Below are positions 11,744-24,346 of a stretch of DNA of 64,000 bases, piece after piece. This DNA comes from Ampelocalamus luodianensis (taxonomy: Eukaryota > Streptophyta > Magnoliopsida > Poales > Poaceae): assembly GCA_036346255.1 (NCBI GenBank), contig CM070620.1:15984671-16048670 (forward strand). The letters run 5' to 3'. The position numbers and the translations under genes were made by a program. The notes below the pieces were generated by a model. That model was given only the letters and a program-made list of their open reading frames with translations, was not told the origin of the DNA and did no database searches. The stretch's first letter is position 1; every line of letters starts with the position of its first letter.

Positions 11744-13205
11744 GGGAATTTTGATTATTTGCCCTGCCTTTAAATTACCTTCTATTATTTGCATTTATTT
11801 TGGACTACATTGATTATTTGCCCCGGTTTGATTTTCTTATTTGATATTTTGCCATTTCAGCAATTTTGATTTACATTTTGCATTTCAACCCATGAGAAAT
11901 GACTGTTAAGCCCCTATGTCTTATGCCCTTCCTCTTCCTCTCACCGCTGCCTCCTCTCGCCCACGCCACTCCCCCTCCTGGCCGCTTCCTCTCCCTCGCC
12001 ATGGCAGCCGCCCACTCCCTTATCCACCTCACGGCCCCCAAGCCCATCGCCGCCTCCACTCACTCCCTCTCGCCTCTCACCGCTGCCGCCCACCTTCTCC
12101 TCCCATGACCGCCGCCTTGTCTCGCGACCTCTTGCGGCTCAGTGCGGTCGCCATGGAGAAGCGCGGCGCCAAGGGAGGTGCGCATGAGCATAGGGAGGTT
12201 GCGGGGGACTCACCGGAGTAGTCGAAAGAGTCAGGGGAGGAGTAGGGTGGCGATAAGGCAAGGCGATGTGAGGCTCTAGGAGGAGGAATCGGCTGAGACT
12301 CACCGTGCGAGAGGTAGCAGCCGTGGTAGCGGTTTCGGCTGGAGGCGGGGAAGATGATGGAACGATGAGCTCCCTTGCGTGGATCTTGTAATTGTTTGAG
12401 GGGGGTTTGAGGGAGGTTCTTGGGAACACGTTTTGACACACTCGGTTGGGAGAGAGGCGCATCGGTTGGTCGGAATGACGAGCGAAGGCGGCAGCATTCT
12501 ATCGGGCGGCGGGCACTGTGGAAGAAGAGCGACATGCAGGCGTGGCGACTAATGGAGGAGTGGAGGTGAGCATTGGAAGGAGGAAGGCGAGGCGGTGTGT
12601 GCGAGCACATTGGCACGGGTCGGGGCTCACAGAAGTGGCAGTGGTGCACGAGCGGGGCATGGCGGCCAGAACAGAGGAATGGCTCCTCGAGCTTGACTCC
12701 ATTCTCGGCGCGAGAGAGAGGTGTTAGCGGCGGGGCAAGGGTGGTCGATTGCGGCTTAAGTAGAGGGGAGGCCAAGATCGAGTTTCTCGCGTGAAGTTTG
12801 GCGGCGTGGCGAGGCTTACGAGCGAGTTGCTACGTGCATGGCAATGTGAGCACAGTGGCGTGATGGGAGCGGCGGGGTGGCGGCGATGGCTCGGCGTTGT
12901 CGGTCGAGCCGGGAGGAAGCTTGAGCTCGCCTCTGCTTGGCGCCCGGCGACAAGGAGGGCCACACCGACAGATCTGCCATGGCGAGGGCAAAGCAAGGAA
13001 GAAAAGATGAGAAGATGAGAGGAGGAAGAAGGGAAGAGGCATTTGTGACATTTTGCATGGTCTGAAATAGCAAATGTAAATTAAAATGACAGAAATGGCA
13101 AAACATCAAACAAGAAAATATAACCGGGGCAAATAATCAATGTAGTTCAAGATAAATGTAAATAATAGAAGACGATTTAAAGATAGAGCAAATGATTAAA
13201 AATCC
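11744..13205. mobile_element. Mutator-like element with about 150-bp inverted ends, Pack-MULE candidate
   Basis: Sequence 11744-11890 is repeated inverted at about 13045-13205. Both arms, read inwards, share TTCTATTATTTRCATTTAT, ACTACATTGATTATTTGCC, CCGG and TTTTGCCATTTC blocks. The ends are GGGAATTTT...AAAAATCCC. The interior (about 11930-13020) is GC-rich and open on both strands, the longest frame being 12077-12775 on the minus strand (232 codons). This resembles rice Pack-MULEs, which carry host gene fragments, but I recognise no parent gene. A 9-bp target duplication could not be confirmed; ATTGGAAGG versus ATTAGACAA is a weak match. Confidence 0.7.
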
Positions 13206-14430
13206 CATTAGACAATATGTTGGGCTACACGATCCGCGTAGGCGCTCCACGTTGTACAAGCAATTGGTAGTGGGCGGAGGACGACACCATGAGCTGCCCG
13301 ATGGTTGCCTTGGCGAAACCAGGTCATCGACCGAACAAAGCTGCAGGCTGCTTCTCAGGATGCCCAAGGCGAAGCGGATCTTCCCAATAAGCATCAATCC
13401 TCTGGCGAACAGTAGACGCTCGCTGACTACGTTTAGCCCTAGCTTGTAGAGGCCGGCGAACGCACGATGCCTCTGCGGTTCTTCCTTCAAGCGTACTGTC
13501 CGCAACAAGTTAACTCATTCCTAGCCTGGATATTCTATTCTCTGCAGACTGCAGGTTAGTATCTGGGAATTTCTTCGGCAACAACGAGGTTTTGATCCGG
13601 ATTAGCTCCAACAGTTACGATTTGCGACAACATTGATGCATCCTAATCCTAGCTGGTTGTTCCAAGAAAAAGAACACTCCAATATATGGTCTCTACACCT
13701 TTGCCAATTTACTGTTGTGTGTGTATATATATTTAGTGTCGATAGAGAGAGGCTGCTTCCAATTAACGATCCCAATTTGAAAAAAAAAACACTCCATTTC
13801 TCTGGGGCTCTAGTCTCTTAGCCCCTTAGCCAATGTCTCCTCTTTTGGGGATCAAACCGGGAAAGTAGTGTTGTCGTGGTGTCATCTCATGGTGTATTTG
13901 ACATGTGTACAGTTGCGGAGATCAGATGAGATCTGCTCGTGTTCATTCGTCTCCCTGCGAAGGCATCATCAAGATGAGGAATCTTGAGCGAGCGTTAGAT
14001 TTGTGCCGTCATCTCATCTTATCTGCGGGTACCGTTGCCTCAGTCTTTCGAGTTTTACCAACCCTACTACGTTGAAAGGATCAGGCCCCTGGCCTACCTC
14101 GTCTAGTACCTACATATAGATATGATCTTAGCCGTATAAATTAGTCAGCCATGGGTTAACCCAACTAGCTAGGCTGAGCCGGTTTTACAAAGATGTGGCA
14201 AATTGGCAGTGAGGTGGGGTTAGAGCTGTTCGAAGGCCGGACCCAAATGCTAGACCTAAGCCCAATTATTTACCTTTTCAAATAAAACATTGTTTTTATT
14301 TTTTGAATAAAAATATATTTTTTATTATTTTTATCGAGTAGGCTAAAAAAAACGAGGCCCAGACGATCCGACGTCTAAGTTGGACCGACAGGACCGGGCT
14401 GTCATGAATACTTCTAGGTGGGGTTGGTTG
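13206..14430. other. Intergenic; unassigned minus-strand open frame at the left edge
   Basis: A minus-strand open frame of 123 codons (13137-13508) runs from the Mutator-like end into unique sequence. It includes a plausible helical stretch (LYKLGLNVVSERLLFARGL), but no family could be named. The remainder has no recognisable gene or repeat. Confidence 0.3.
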
Positions 14431-14639
14431 AATAAATACCACTGTAAAGGCTAAAGCTGCAAGTTCTAGAAAATGCCACCGCAAACTTTTGAAACTCTAA
14501 AAAGAATATCACTCCCCTCCTTAATTCAGCCTTTATTGGACTAAAATGCCCTTCTTGCTCTTGACCAATCCATTCCTCTCGCTTCTCTGCCACACTAGAG
14601 CTTACCGACAACGCCCACACTACTGTAGAAAATATTATC

Positions 14640-14890
14640 ATAGACGGTGCAAAAATATCATCATAGACGGTTTCGTGAGCCGTCTGAGTTTATGAGTCAG
14701 TAATGACATGAGTGCGAACTATCATAGCGGTTATTAACTAAAACCTTACGCGATAGTTTACTATCACGAGACGGTTTGTAGACAAACCGTCTGTGATAGG
14801 CGATGTATCCTGAGCGATTTGTAGATGAAAGCCCATGCGTGATAGGCGATGTATCACAAACGGTTTGTTCTAAGGAACTATCTGTGATAT
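14640..14890. repeat. Left subterminal repeat array of the outer CACTA
   Basis: Several degenerate copies of ATCAYAGACGGTTT...AACCGTCTGTGAT occur. The block GAGCCGTCTGAGTTTATG with GTCAGTAATGACATGAG is shared with the ends at 35692 and 63871 and, more weakly, with 45160. This marks one terminus type of the family. Such arrays bind the element's own TNPA-type protein in known CACTA systems. Confidence 0.8.
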
Positions 14891-14917
14891 GTGCTACAAC
14901 ACCTCTTCACCTCAAAA

Positions 14918-15254
14918 ATGGTATGGTACTCTCAGGAGTACGTACTCCCACATTTAATATATCACTTAAATTGTATAGTGATACCTCTTTGTCAATTTAA
15001 GCATACTTCAATAATGATTATAAGATACCCCAAAGTGAGTTCTATAAAAAAATTCATTAAAGTTCACCTTTTATAGCAAAATTTGTGTATACAGCAAAAA
15101 ATAAAGGGTCCTAATAAAATTTTTCAATCAAGTCGCATTGGAGTATCTTATAATTAATATTAAGTATACTAAAAATGATAAATAAGTATAATATATTTGT
15201 TTAAGTGGTATATTCGGAGTAGAAGTATGTACTCCTGGGAGTACGAAACAGGTG

Positions 15255-15291
<37 letters not shown>

Positions 15292-15293
15292 GA
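14918..15293. repeat. Micron-like repeat copy ending in (TG)n(TA)n
   Basis: This copy shares long stretches with 62128-62690, such as AATGATTATAAGATACCCCA, AAAGTGAGTTC and TTTTTCAATCAAGTCGCATT. Like that copy it ends in a GTGTGTGT run followed by (TA)n (15266-15293). Micron elements of rice are known for sitting inside (TA)n microsatellites. No coding capacity. Confidence 0.6.
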
Positions 15294-15350
15294 AGCTTTT
15301 TTTCTACTACTGGGAGTAGTTACTCCTATTAGTATCTCACATATCTCTAG

Positions 15351-16070
<720 letters not shown>

Positions 16071-16272
16071 TTGAAGCTTGGCGTTAGATGCGGATTGACC
16101 GACCAAGATTAATGCGGGCTCCTACCTCCAATCCACTTAATCATTAATGCGCTTTCATTAAACACCTGCATGCTCCCACCTCCAAGGTTAGGTTGTTCAA
16201 TTCGGATCCAACAGATCAAGATTGGCATTAGCACCTTAGCACCCAAATCAACATTAGCACTAGATATGTTCC

Positions 16273-16410
<138 letters not shown>

Positions 16411-16414
16411 GCTT

Positions 16415-17123
16415 TGTCGGTGTTTTAGAACCGATCTTACGTAAAGATTGTTTGATTCGGGGTCTCCACAATTGATCACGTGACGAGAGAGACACGAGGA
16501 TTTTTATACGAGTTCGTGCCTTCTCGGTGAGAATAATAACCCTACTCTGTGTTTCTTGTATTAGGTATCCGGATTACACGAAAAGCCTCCCCTCTATCTC
16601 TAAAGACATTTATTTATACTACGACGTGGTGGCGTTGTCGTTCGAGCTAATTAGTCGCTCACCATTATTACGTAATAATGAGAGTAATTACGGAGTAGTA
16701 ACATCCTATCTTTGTCAAGCGATTATCGATCGAGAGATAGTGGAGAATTATACGTAGTTATATCGAGCATAACTCGTATTTTGTTCGCTTAGATTCCCAC
16801 TATTAAATGGGCCTTACGAGTGGACCGGTTAATCGTGAGAAGTAAATGGCGAGCTGGTCATAAAAGAACTTACGACCAGGGGGGTTGTCGTAGGAAGGCT
16901 TACGACTGGGTACTGGTCGCAGGAAGACTTACGACCGGACGTAATCGTAGCAGGACTTACGATTACACTATAGTCGTAGAGATGCTTACGACTAGGGGGT
17001 AGTCGTAGGAGATCTTACGACTACCTGACTTGCTTTCCCCTTCTAATATTAGGGGGTATGCCACGTGACGTCATATTACATGATTATAGAAATAATAAAA
17101 TGAGCATTATTAGATCCTCGTCA
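16415..17123 (-). repeat. Left LTR (3' LTR of the minus-strand gypsy element)
   Basis: It runs from TGTCGGTGTTTTAGAACC to TTAGATCCTCGTCA, that is TG...CA on either strand. It is 11 bp shorter than the other LTR, and many of the differences are single bases missing from C, G or A runs. The purine-rich tract expected before a 3' LTR follows at 17124-17140 when read on the minus strand (AGCTGGGGGGCTAGA). It contains the dyad array at 16857-17023. Confidence 0.93.
16857..17023. repeat. Array of six GTCGTA/TACGAC dyads inside the LTR
   Basis: Six units, about 28-30 bp apart, each read (N)GGTCGTAG-N5-CTTACGAC(C/N) or a close variant. The best are TAGTCGTA...TACGACTA at 16971-16994 and 17000-17023. 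Each unit can form a small hairpin with 6-8 bp arms. The same array is at 28718-28884 in the other LTR. Related units recur at 17294-17315, 18626-18783 and 20134-20234 inside the element. Confidence 0.9.
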
Positions 17124-17669
17124 TCTAGCCCCCCAGCTTCAAGTGAAAAATGGCGTACTTGACCGAAAGGTTGGCAATGATCTTTCGACCATTAGGAGGT
17201 CGCAGGAAGAACGTTGAAGGAAAAACTCTTCAACAAATGTTTCTCTCGACCAGAAATATGCTTGATCGATGTAAGAATATTACGATTGCAAGGTAGTCGT
17301 AGAATTTCTTACGACTTCAGAGCGATCGTGGCCTTGTGATCGTAAGCAAAACTTTTCTGATCGGCTTTGCATTTGTCCTGAGGGTCAGGATGGTAATTTC
17401 GCTTGAGGTGTGAAAAGTGTCTTGGGACTTTCGAACGGGTAGGTAAAAAGCCTGTCCGTCAGAGCAATTCCCGAAGCGGTGGAGACTGTTGGGATTCCAC
17501 GGCGTTTCGTTCCAAGCGTGTGGTTATAAAATGGACCGCAGAGGTAAAACTTAGGGTTCTTACCCGTTCTCCCAACAGTTTGTTGCTTTCTCGTCTCTTC
17601 CGCCGCCAGTGATTTTGTTCTCTTGCTTGGAGTTTTCCCGAATCTAATTCTTCCCGCCCTTGAGAGAGA

Positions 17670-20600
17670 ATGGCTAGGATTGTCTCTGAGTGGGCTGAGT
17701 CGGAGATGGACAACGCCAAGATGGCTGCTGCTGTTGCCGCGAGAAGATCCCGAGGACTTCAGTGAAGTGGATTGCGCGAATGGCGGCATTGGCCGTCGGA
17801 GAGGAGGCCAAATTCGATTTTGAGTCTTGTGAGTGTGGCCTCCGTTGCGCTCACCCCTTCCTCACACTCGTGCTCGAGCAATTGGGGTGGAATTAGTGAA
17901 TCTCGGTCTAATTCCATCACGATCTTGGCGTGTTCGTGTACTGTGTGAGACCTACCTCGGGATTCGGCGGATCTCGAGCTTTTCGATATTACTACGGAAT
18001 GGCTCGTCAAGCGGGATTGCGGTGGTGTGATGCGAAGCTCCACGACGGTAAGTCGAAGGAGTACATTCGAGATGTTCACCGGTCATCTTGGCGGGATGGA
18101 AAAAAAGTGGTTTCTTGGGAGGTTACCAGGAGGATAGCCTCTCATTATTTGGAAAGGCCGCGGCGGTCTCCTTCTGAGACTCGATCCCGATAATCTTGAT
18201 GGATAGCCCCTACATTCAAGCTATCAAAGACTTGAAGTCGGAGGGCTCACGGTTGGCGCGTGGTGAAGGACTTCATCACGCGGATTAGTCCTTTGAAGGC
18301 ACGAGTTCCTCCCATGTGGAGGTACTCGGGAAAGAACGACAACGAGGGATTATAAAGATGGTGAGTAGCAAAACTTACTCTTTTGGTTCTGTCCATTGTT
18401 AATCCTAATTTAGTCTTCTAATCGTACTATTTATGTGTACAGATCTTCCGAGTGGAGGTTGGCCTGCGTGTCGAGGCTCATCTGCGAAGCATCAGCGGCA
18501 TTATCGCTCCTCAAATCCTTGCGGTCTTGACCACGGAGGAGAAGAAGAGCGCCTAAAGGTAATCAAATGATTTTGTCTTTAGGCATTTTCTTTGTTGTAA
18601 ACGATATCGACTAACGGGTTTGTCGTAGAAAAACTTCTGATGGATATTGATCGTAGAAAAACTTACGACCAAAAAAGTAATTGTAGCGAGATTTACGATT
18701 ACACTATAGTCGTAGAAATACTACGACTTTTGAGTGGTCGTACTAGCGACGGATAGTGATCGTAGAAGATCTTACGACCACTTTCTTTCTATTTCAACAG
18801 AAAGTTGGCATGGAGAACCGCCAAGACAATGAAGAAGTCGATGTGGTGGTTATCGGGGTGACTGCGCAGGCGGAGTCAGCAAAGTCTCCTCCATCTAAGA
18901 AGCGTCGACTGGTAAGAGTCGGCGGTAAGGGTGGTTCAAGTTCGGCTCCTCCTGCTCCTTTTGCTAAATTTGCCACGGACATGGCTGCGAAGAAAAGCGG
19001 CGGAGGCCTTTGCCCTTAAGCACAAGGTCCCCAAGGTTAAGGTACCCTTCTATTACGACAACAAGTCATTGCGATTTCGACTTCGTGGCTTCATAAGACG
19101 ACTAGAAAAAGAAGCTGGAAGAACTTCATGTCTTTTGTGAAGAAACCGCTGCTCGGTGGGATCGAGGCCGAGGGCGATGCTCTTAGGGTGGTGAGGCGAT
19201 CTCGATCACCGGGAAGTCGGCGAGGCGACTCTGTTGTCGAGTGCTTCGACTAGAAATGGTTGAGAAGAAATCGAAGAAATCTTCCGTCGGGAAGGTGGCT
19301 CCTAAGTTTGAGTTAGGTCCAGTATACGGGTATGTAAAAAACATAAGTGTAATAACTGCACTTCTTGTTTGTCTTTCTGAGTTGACTTACTTATGTGTAT
19401 TGTGATCTTAGCCCGCGTCTTGACTAGGGATGCTCGGTGGAGGAGCATTGCCCTCCTTGGTGAAGATCCGACTACTATTCCTGTGGCGGAAGAAGCTGCG
19501 GCTGCTGAGGTCGCTACGACCGTTGAGGATGCCGAGGTTGCTACGACAACCGAGGCTGTCGTAGAGACTAGAGAGGAGGCGACAGGGGCCTCAAGGGAGA
19601 GACCGGAGGTCGGTGGCAGCGAGAGTGCTGACCGCCGCGCCGGTAAGGAGGTTGTCGAGGACATTCCCTCCGGCCCTCCAAGTGGTGTTCCCGTCACCGA
19701 GTCAGAGGAAGAAGAGTACTTCAACTTTTGCTTTGATTTCTTTGGCCCTGACTCTATCGTAGGATCTTCTGCCTACCGATCTCGCGACCGAGTTCCACAC
19801 CCCAGCAGCATTCCCAATTGTGGGGATGTTTTCGACAACGAATGACTTGAGGGGGTCTGGTGGAAACGAGTCGAGGAGATGGATGGGCTGAAGGATCTAT
19901 CACGAATAATGTCCATGTTTGCTTGGTCAAATATGAACGTAAGTATTCATCGATACTCATTTGTGGTTTTTTACTTCTTTCTCTTATCGTTTTTCTCCCT
20001 TGTAGAGAGCCGTGGAGCAAATCGCTACGATTTGTGAATACCATCGGCAACTTGTCAAGCTTCGACAAGAGAAGCGGTGCTCTGCGACAAGCGGAGAGGT
20101 GGTGAAATGTAGACTCGTGTCGTTACGATTACTTGTTCAGTACTCGTAGAAGGTTGTCGTAGAAAAACTTACGACTAGGGGGTAGTCGTAGAATAGCTTA
20201 CGACCACTCATCGATCGTAGAAGTACTTACGGCCGCCTGTTTTAAGTGTGTTCATGTCTTCCCTTTACCCTTTCAGGTTTAAGAGTGACGAAAAGACCTT
20301 GGCTGATTTGCTCGACTTTGAGAAAGCTGAATCGAAAAAGCTAAGAGATAAAGCCACCGACCTCCTGAAGAAACTTCAGGAGGCTAACTCTGCAACCCGG
20401 CAATTGCAGGAAAAAATAAGCGATGCGTGTAATTACATTTGCTTGATCTGGTCTTTGTCCCCTCCCCTTCTTCTTTTTTTTTTAAAAACTCTCCTTCTTT
20501 GTAGAAAAGAAACGAGAACAAGGCCCTTCAAGTCGAGGTGGGGCTCTCGGATCGAGGTCGGGGAGAAGTCCTCAGTAGTCCGTGAAATCTCCCGCATCGC

Positions 20601-20967
20601 GAAGGAGAAAGATCAGGAAATTGAGAACTTGGGTTCTCAATTAGGTAGTAAGTAGATCCTTAACACCTTTATCGGTATGTTTTATCTTCCCATAGAATCG
20701 TTTCATTTAACCAATCTTTACTCTTTTGGATCGATCGATTGAAATAAAACAACTCCATGAGGCTTGACTGCGTTCCGGAGAGAGATGAAATCAATGAAGA
20801 TTAATCTTCAAGATAATATATCACCGAACAATGTACTCGATGGACTTCGTGCTAGGAGGGTTGCTCCTTGCGACGACACGATGTTTGCTTATATGAGTGC
20901 CATTGGGGAACAAGTCGGTACTCTACAAGAGTTAGTGTCTACCCTGAAGACCAACCAGAATGATTAA
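17670..20967 (+). pseudogene. Antisense multi-exon gene of the gypsy element (plant 'gypsy-type transposon' protein)
   Basis: Coding-like blocks run opposite to gag-pol. From ATG 17670 there is an N-terminal piece (MARIVSEWAESEMDNAKM). Then, at 17770-18190, in shifting frames, comes a stretch with HPFLTLVLEQLGVELVNLG, LCETYLGF and RYYYGMARQ, resembling the putative gypsy-type transposon domain (Pfam PF04195). At 18250-18330 is RRISPLKARVPPMWRYSG. A lysine-rich nuclear-signal-like KKRRLVR lies near 18897-18917, an acidic region at 19425-19845, and coiled-coil segments at 20277-20430 and 20505-20655. Introns are inferred from changes of frame, GT-AG sites and dyad arrays between blocks. Frames are broken, so this copy is not expected to be functional. 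The family's role is unknown. Confidence 0.6.
18600..18800 (+). repeat. Dyad array in a presumed intron of the antisense gene
   Basis: Between the exon-like block ending near 18557 (AAAG|GTAATC) and the next starting after TTTCAACAG at 18800 lie about five GTCGTAG/CTTACGAC-type units, for example ATCGTAGAAAAACTTACGAC and GATCGTAGAAGATCTTACGA. They have the same form as the LTR units. A similar group at 20134-20234 lies between two other blocks. Confidence 0.75.
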
Positions 20968-22200
20968 TAAGGGAAGCGGTTAAAGGGGCTGTGAGCTTTG
21001 TTTTAGCAAAACTCAAGGCGTGATCTAACCTAATCCTCATTCATTGAAGCCGACTTGGCACGCACGAATCTGAGCGAGAAAAGCTAATCGAAGAGATGCA
21101 GTCGTTTGGCGAGAAGGTCGCGGAGGAGAAGCAAATAGAATCTCCTTGATCAGAGTAGTCTTGTAACACATTTTTGTAAAGACAAGTCTTTTTTTTTATG
21201 GTGATGCACATATATATGATCCTTTCTTTTTCTTACAAATCATCTCATAGAGTAGTTAGTAACTCGTAAGATAATGAAAGAGGAAGAAATAATCAAACGA
21301 GATATGAACGATTCCTCCTTTCTCCTTCCTTTTCCCTGTGAACATCTCGTAGAGTGGTTAGCGACTCGTAAGATGATAACTCGGAAAAACTAAGACTAAG
21401 AAATGAAGTCATATTTATAACTTTATCTTAGCCCCCGCCTACTTACTTAGTTTATTAGGAATAAACTAAGAAAGTAGTAAAGAAAGGGTTTCTGAAAACA
21501 GAGAGGTTTGTTCGACTTTTAGTTTTCGAGTATCGATTATCTTGCACTAGTCGAGAGATTAGAAAGCAGATCGGCTAGGAAGTTCCGTCTAGTGGGCAAG
21601 ACCACGTCGAGAGAAAAAAGTCTTCGACTAGGTGATGTTACCATCTCGGCGGATTAATCAAATCAATAACGACAACAGAGCAAAACAAACATCTAGAGGA
21701 CCTTAAGGATTCGTTATTTGTTTCATTTTCTGACGGAGTTATCATGGCGAGCAAAAGTAGGAAGCGAAGCGGCTAGGAAGTTCCTTCTAGTGGGCGGGAC
21801 CACGTCTGAGAAAAGAGAGGCTTCGACTCGGTGTGTTTCTTCCTCGGCGATAAAAACCAATCAAGATAATTGAAAAGTAGTCGAGCACATCATAACAAGT
21901 GCACTCTTCTTAGATTATTTTCAAAATAAGTGAAGTGACATGAATTTTCTTAACAACTTTCGACCATGTTTAGAGCTCGATAACCTTTGTCTTGGTTGTT
22001 ATAGCAAAGAACAAAGCGACATTAGGAAGCTCCTTCCAGCAGGCGGGACCACATGCGAGAGAGGAGAGACTTGACTAGATATGTTGTCCTTTTTCCGACC
22101 GATGTACAAGAGGAATGAGTATATAAAAATGGTGAAAATTAAGCGAAATCCAAAAGAGAGACAAAAAAGGTAGGGTGAACCTGATACTTTATTGTCGTAG
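20968..22200. repeat. Spacer between integrase and antisense gene with three degenerate repeats
   Basis: Three related segments start near 21578, 21768 and 22026. Each has GAAGYTCCKTCYAGYRGGC, then GACCACRT and a ...CTTCGACT... tail. Two copies of GTAGAGTRGTTAGYRACTCGTAAGAT-like sequence lie near 21248 and 21349. No coding content is evident. The region probably contains the 3' ends of both opposing transcription units. Confidence 0.6.
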
Positions 22201-22209
22201 ATGCTTCTT

Positions 22210-23407
22210 ACACATAGAACTTGCGTAACTGGTCAATGTTCCAAGAATTTGAGAGAACACGGCCGTCTTCCATTGCAAGTCGTACCGATCCTGGACGCGT
22301 TACATCGACCATAGTGTAAGGACCTTCCCATTTAGGGGAAAGTTTGTTCCGATTAGACTGGGATTGGACAAGCCTCAATACCAGGTCACCTACAGCAAGG
22401 CTGCGAGGTTAGACCTTACGATCGTAGTATCTGCGAAGTGCGTTGGTAGACTCTGAGCAGATTAAAGCACGGTTTCTCTTTTCCTCGAGCAGGTTGATGT
22501 CATCCGCTCGGAATTGTTCTTGAATGGAGTCATTGAACTTGTCGACCCATGCTGACCTGATCTTTAGTTCTGGTGGAAGCATGGCTTCGGCACTGAAAAC
22601 TAGAAAGAAAGGCGTTTCTCTGTGGCTCGGCTAGGTGTCGTGCGAATCTCCCATAATCTTGAAGGTAATTCTTATACCCAAGCCCAGGCGCTTGACTAGG
22701 CGATCGAAGACTCGGGTTTTAATTCCCTTCATTATCGGCCATTCGCTCTTCATTGCCCCATTGCTTTGAGGTGGCGGCGAGCGTAACACAATCGAGTTCC
22801 CAACTCGTCGCAAAATTCTGGAATTTTGCGCTTATGTTGTTTGCCATTTTACGTGATAATTCGACTTGGTACTCCAAATCGGTGATCACGCATCTCATCA
22901 TGAACCGTTTTGCGCTTCCGTCGTTACCGGTCACATGCTCGGCTTCTATCCATTTTGTGAGCGTATCTATGACCACAAAGGAACTCGAAACCTCACGGAG
23001 CTCGGGTAACGGTCCTAAGATATCAAGACCCAGTCGCAAAAGGCCAAAACAGAGAATTGTTTGCAATGCACGAGCGGTTGGTGTATTCTTGGCTATGGCG
23101 CCTTGTACACACTTCTTAACCAGCTCTCTGGCATCATGGAGGCTGTTGGCCAATAAAAACCTTGTCGAAAAGCTTTACCGACCAGCGTTCTGTAGGAAGC
23201 ATGAGTTCCACAAATCCCTCCGTGTATGTCGTGAAGGAGTTTTAACCCTTCGTTCTGCGGAATACATCGCATGAGCACCCCTTGTGTTCCTCTTTTATAA
23301 AGGACACCTTCGACCAAAGTATACATTCTGGCCTTTCGGGATAGTCGATCTGCTTCTAGATCGTCATCGGTCTGAACCGTGCGAAGGTACATGTAGATGG
23401 GTGTCAT
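22210..23407 (-). pseudogene. Integrase of the gypsy element (broken)
   Basis: On the minus strand, 23407-23093 gives the integrase zinc-binding (H2C2) region, with LLHDIHGGICGTHASYRTLVG-like and KAFRQGFYWPTA segments. Next, 23153-22719 gives a catalytic-core remnant (LDILGPLPE, VVIDTLTKWIEAEHV). The C-terminal region follows down to about 22215, ending NSWNIDQLRKFYV. The reading frame shifts several times, and the DDE triad cannot be read in one frame. The protein would insert the cDNA into host chromosomes. Confidence 0.85.
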
Positions 23408-23479
23408 CCATGTATCTTCGTACTCCAGATAGGTTGTTTCTATGGGAGGCGTCTCTAGTTCTTTGACTATGGACGGTTT

Positions 23480-23900
23480 TTAAAGCTGTTCCAGAAACAC
23501 CCCTTTCGGTACCAAGGATCGAGAAGAAGCTAGGCAGGCGGTTGGTGCGAGAAATTATCCTTCGAGGATAAATTGTACCACAAAACCCAAAAAATGCTTT
23601 TCTAACTTTCGAACTTTCGATAAGTACCGGGACATGGTCGAATTGGAGCACTGGTACTCTTTTCCGACTTGATTCATGACTAGTTGAGAGTCTCCTCTTA
23701 CGAGTAGTCGTTGAATTGAGAGTGCTTTCACGGCTCGTATACCAGCTAGCAAACCTTCGTACTCTGCCACGTTGTTAGTGGCCTGAAAGTTTAATTGTAT
23801 GGCATACTTTAAGGTTTCTCTGTGGAGATTCGGGACCACCCGACCCGAGCCACTTATTATGGCGACCCGTCAAAGTACATCGTCCAGTGCGTGGGAATCG
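23480..23900 (-). pseudogene. RNase H domain of the gypsy element
   Basis: The minus frame at 23839-23555 contains LKYAIQLNFQATNNVAEYEG, LLAGIRAVKALSIQRLLVRG and DSQLVMNQV, the usual RNase H signature of plant gypsy pol proteins, including the NNVAEYE and GDSQLV motifs. Its N-terminal part lies in another frame upstream. It would degrade the RNA strand during reverse transcription. Confidence 0.85.
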
Positions 23901-24346
23901 TCTTGGGGATCTGAGCGAGTTGAGATTTGTCCATTCGCGACAAAGTGCGCCAAGATCAGGATTTAATGGCGTTCGGGACACGAAATGGATGTCGAGCGCC
24001 CCAAGTTCGTGACCATTTTGCCATACGTCCATTGTTTCCTAATACGGAGGATCGCTCCCAAGAAAACTCGGGCGACACGATTAGTTTGTGCTTTGAAAAT
24101 AATACATGATTTCCTCGAAGACATGAGGAGGGCATATAGAAGTTTTGAACACGAGGGTGCGCTCCTTATGTCGTATAAAACCTCACGGCGTAGTAGGCGG
24201 TCGTTGAATGTTTTCACGCTCTACGACCAGCCTTGCGCTCCTTGCACTGTGGCATGGCGGCTAGGTAAACTAGGCGTCTCTCTGGTTTCGGTGAAACAAG
24301 GACAGGAGCACTCGTAAGATACCTCTTGACTTCCTCGAAGGCTAAG

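Noticed and set aside
13137..13508. Minus-strand frame with helical segments next to the Mutator-like end
   Set aside because: No family recognised, it starts inside the transposon terminus, and no splice partners were found.
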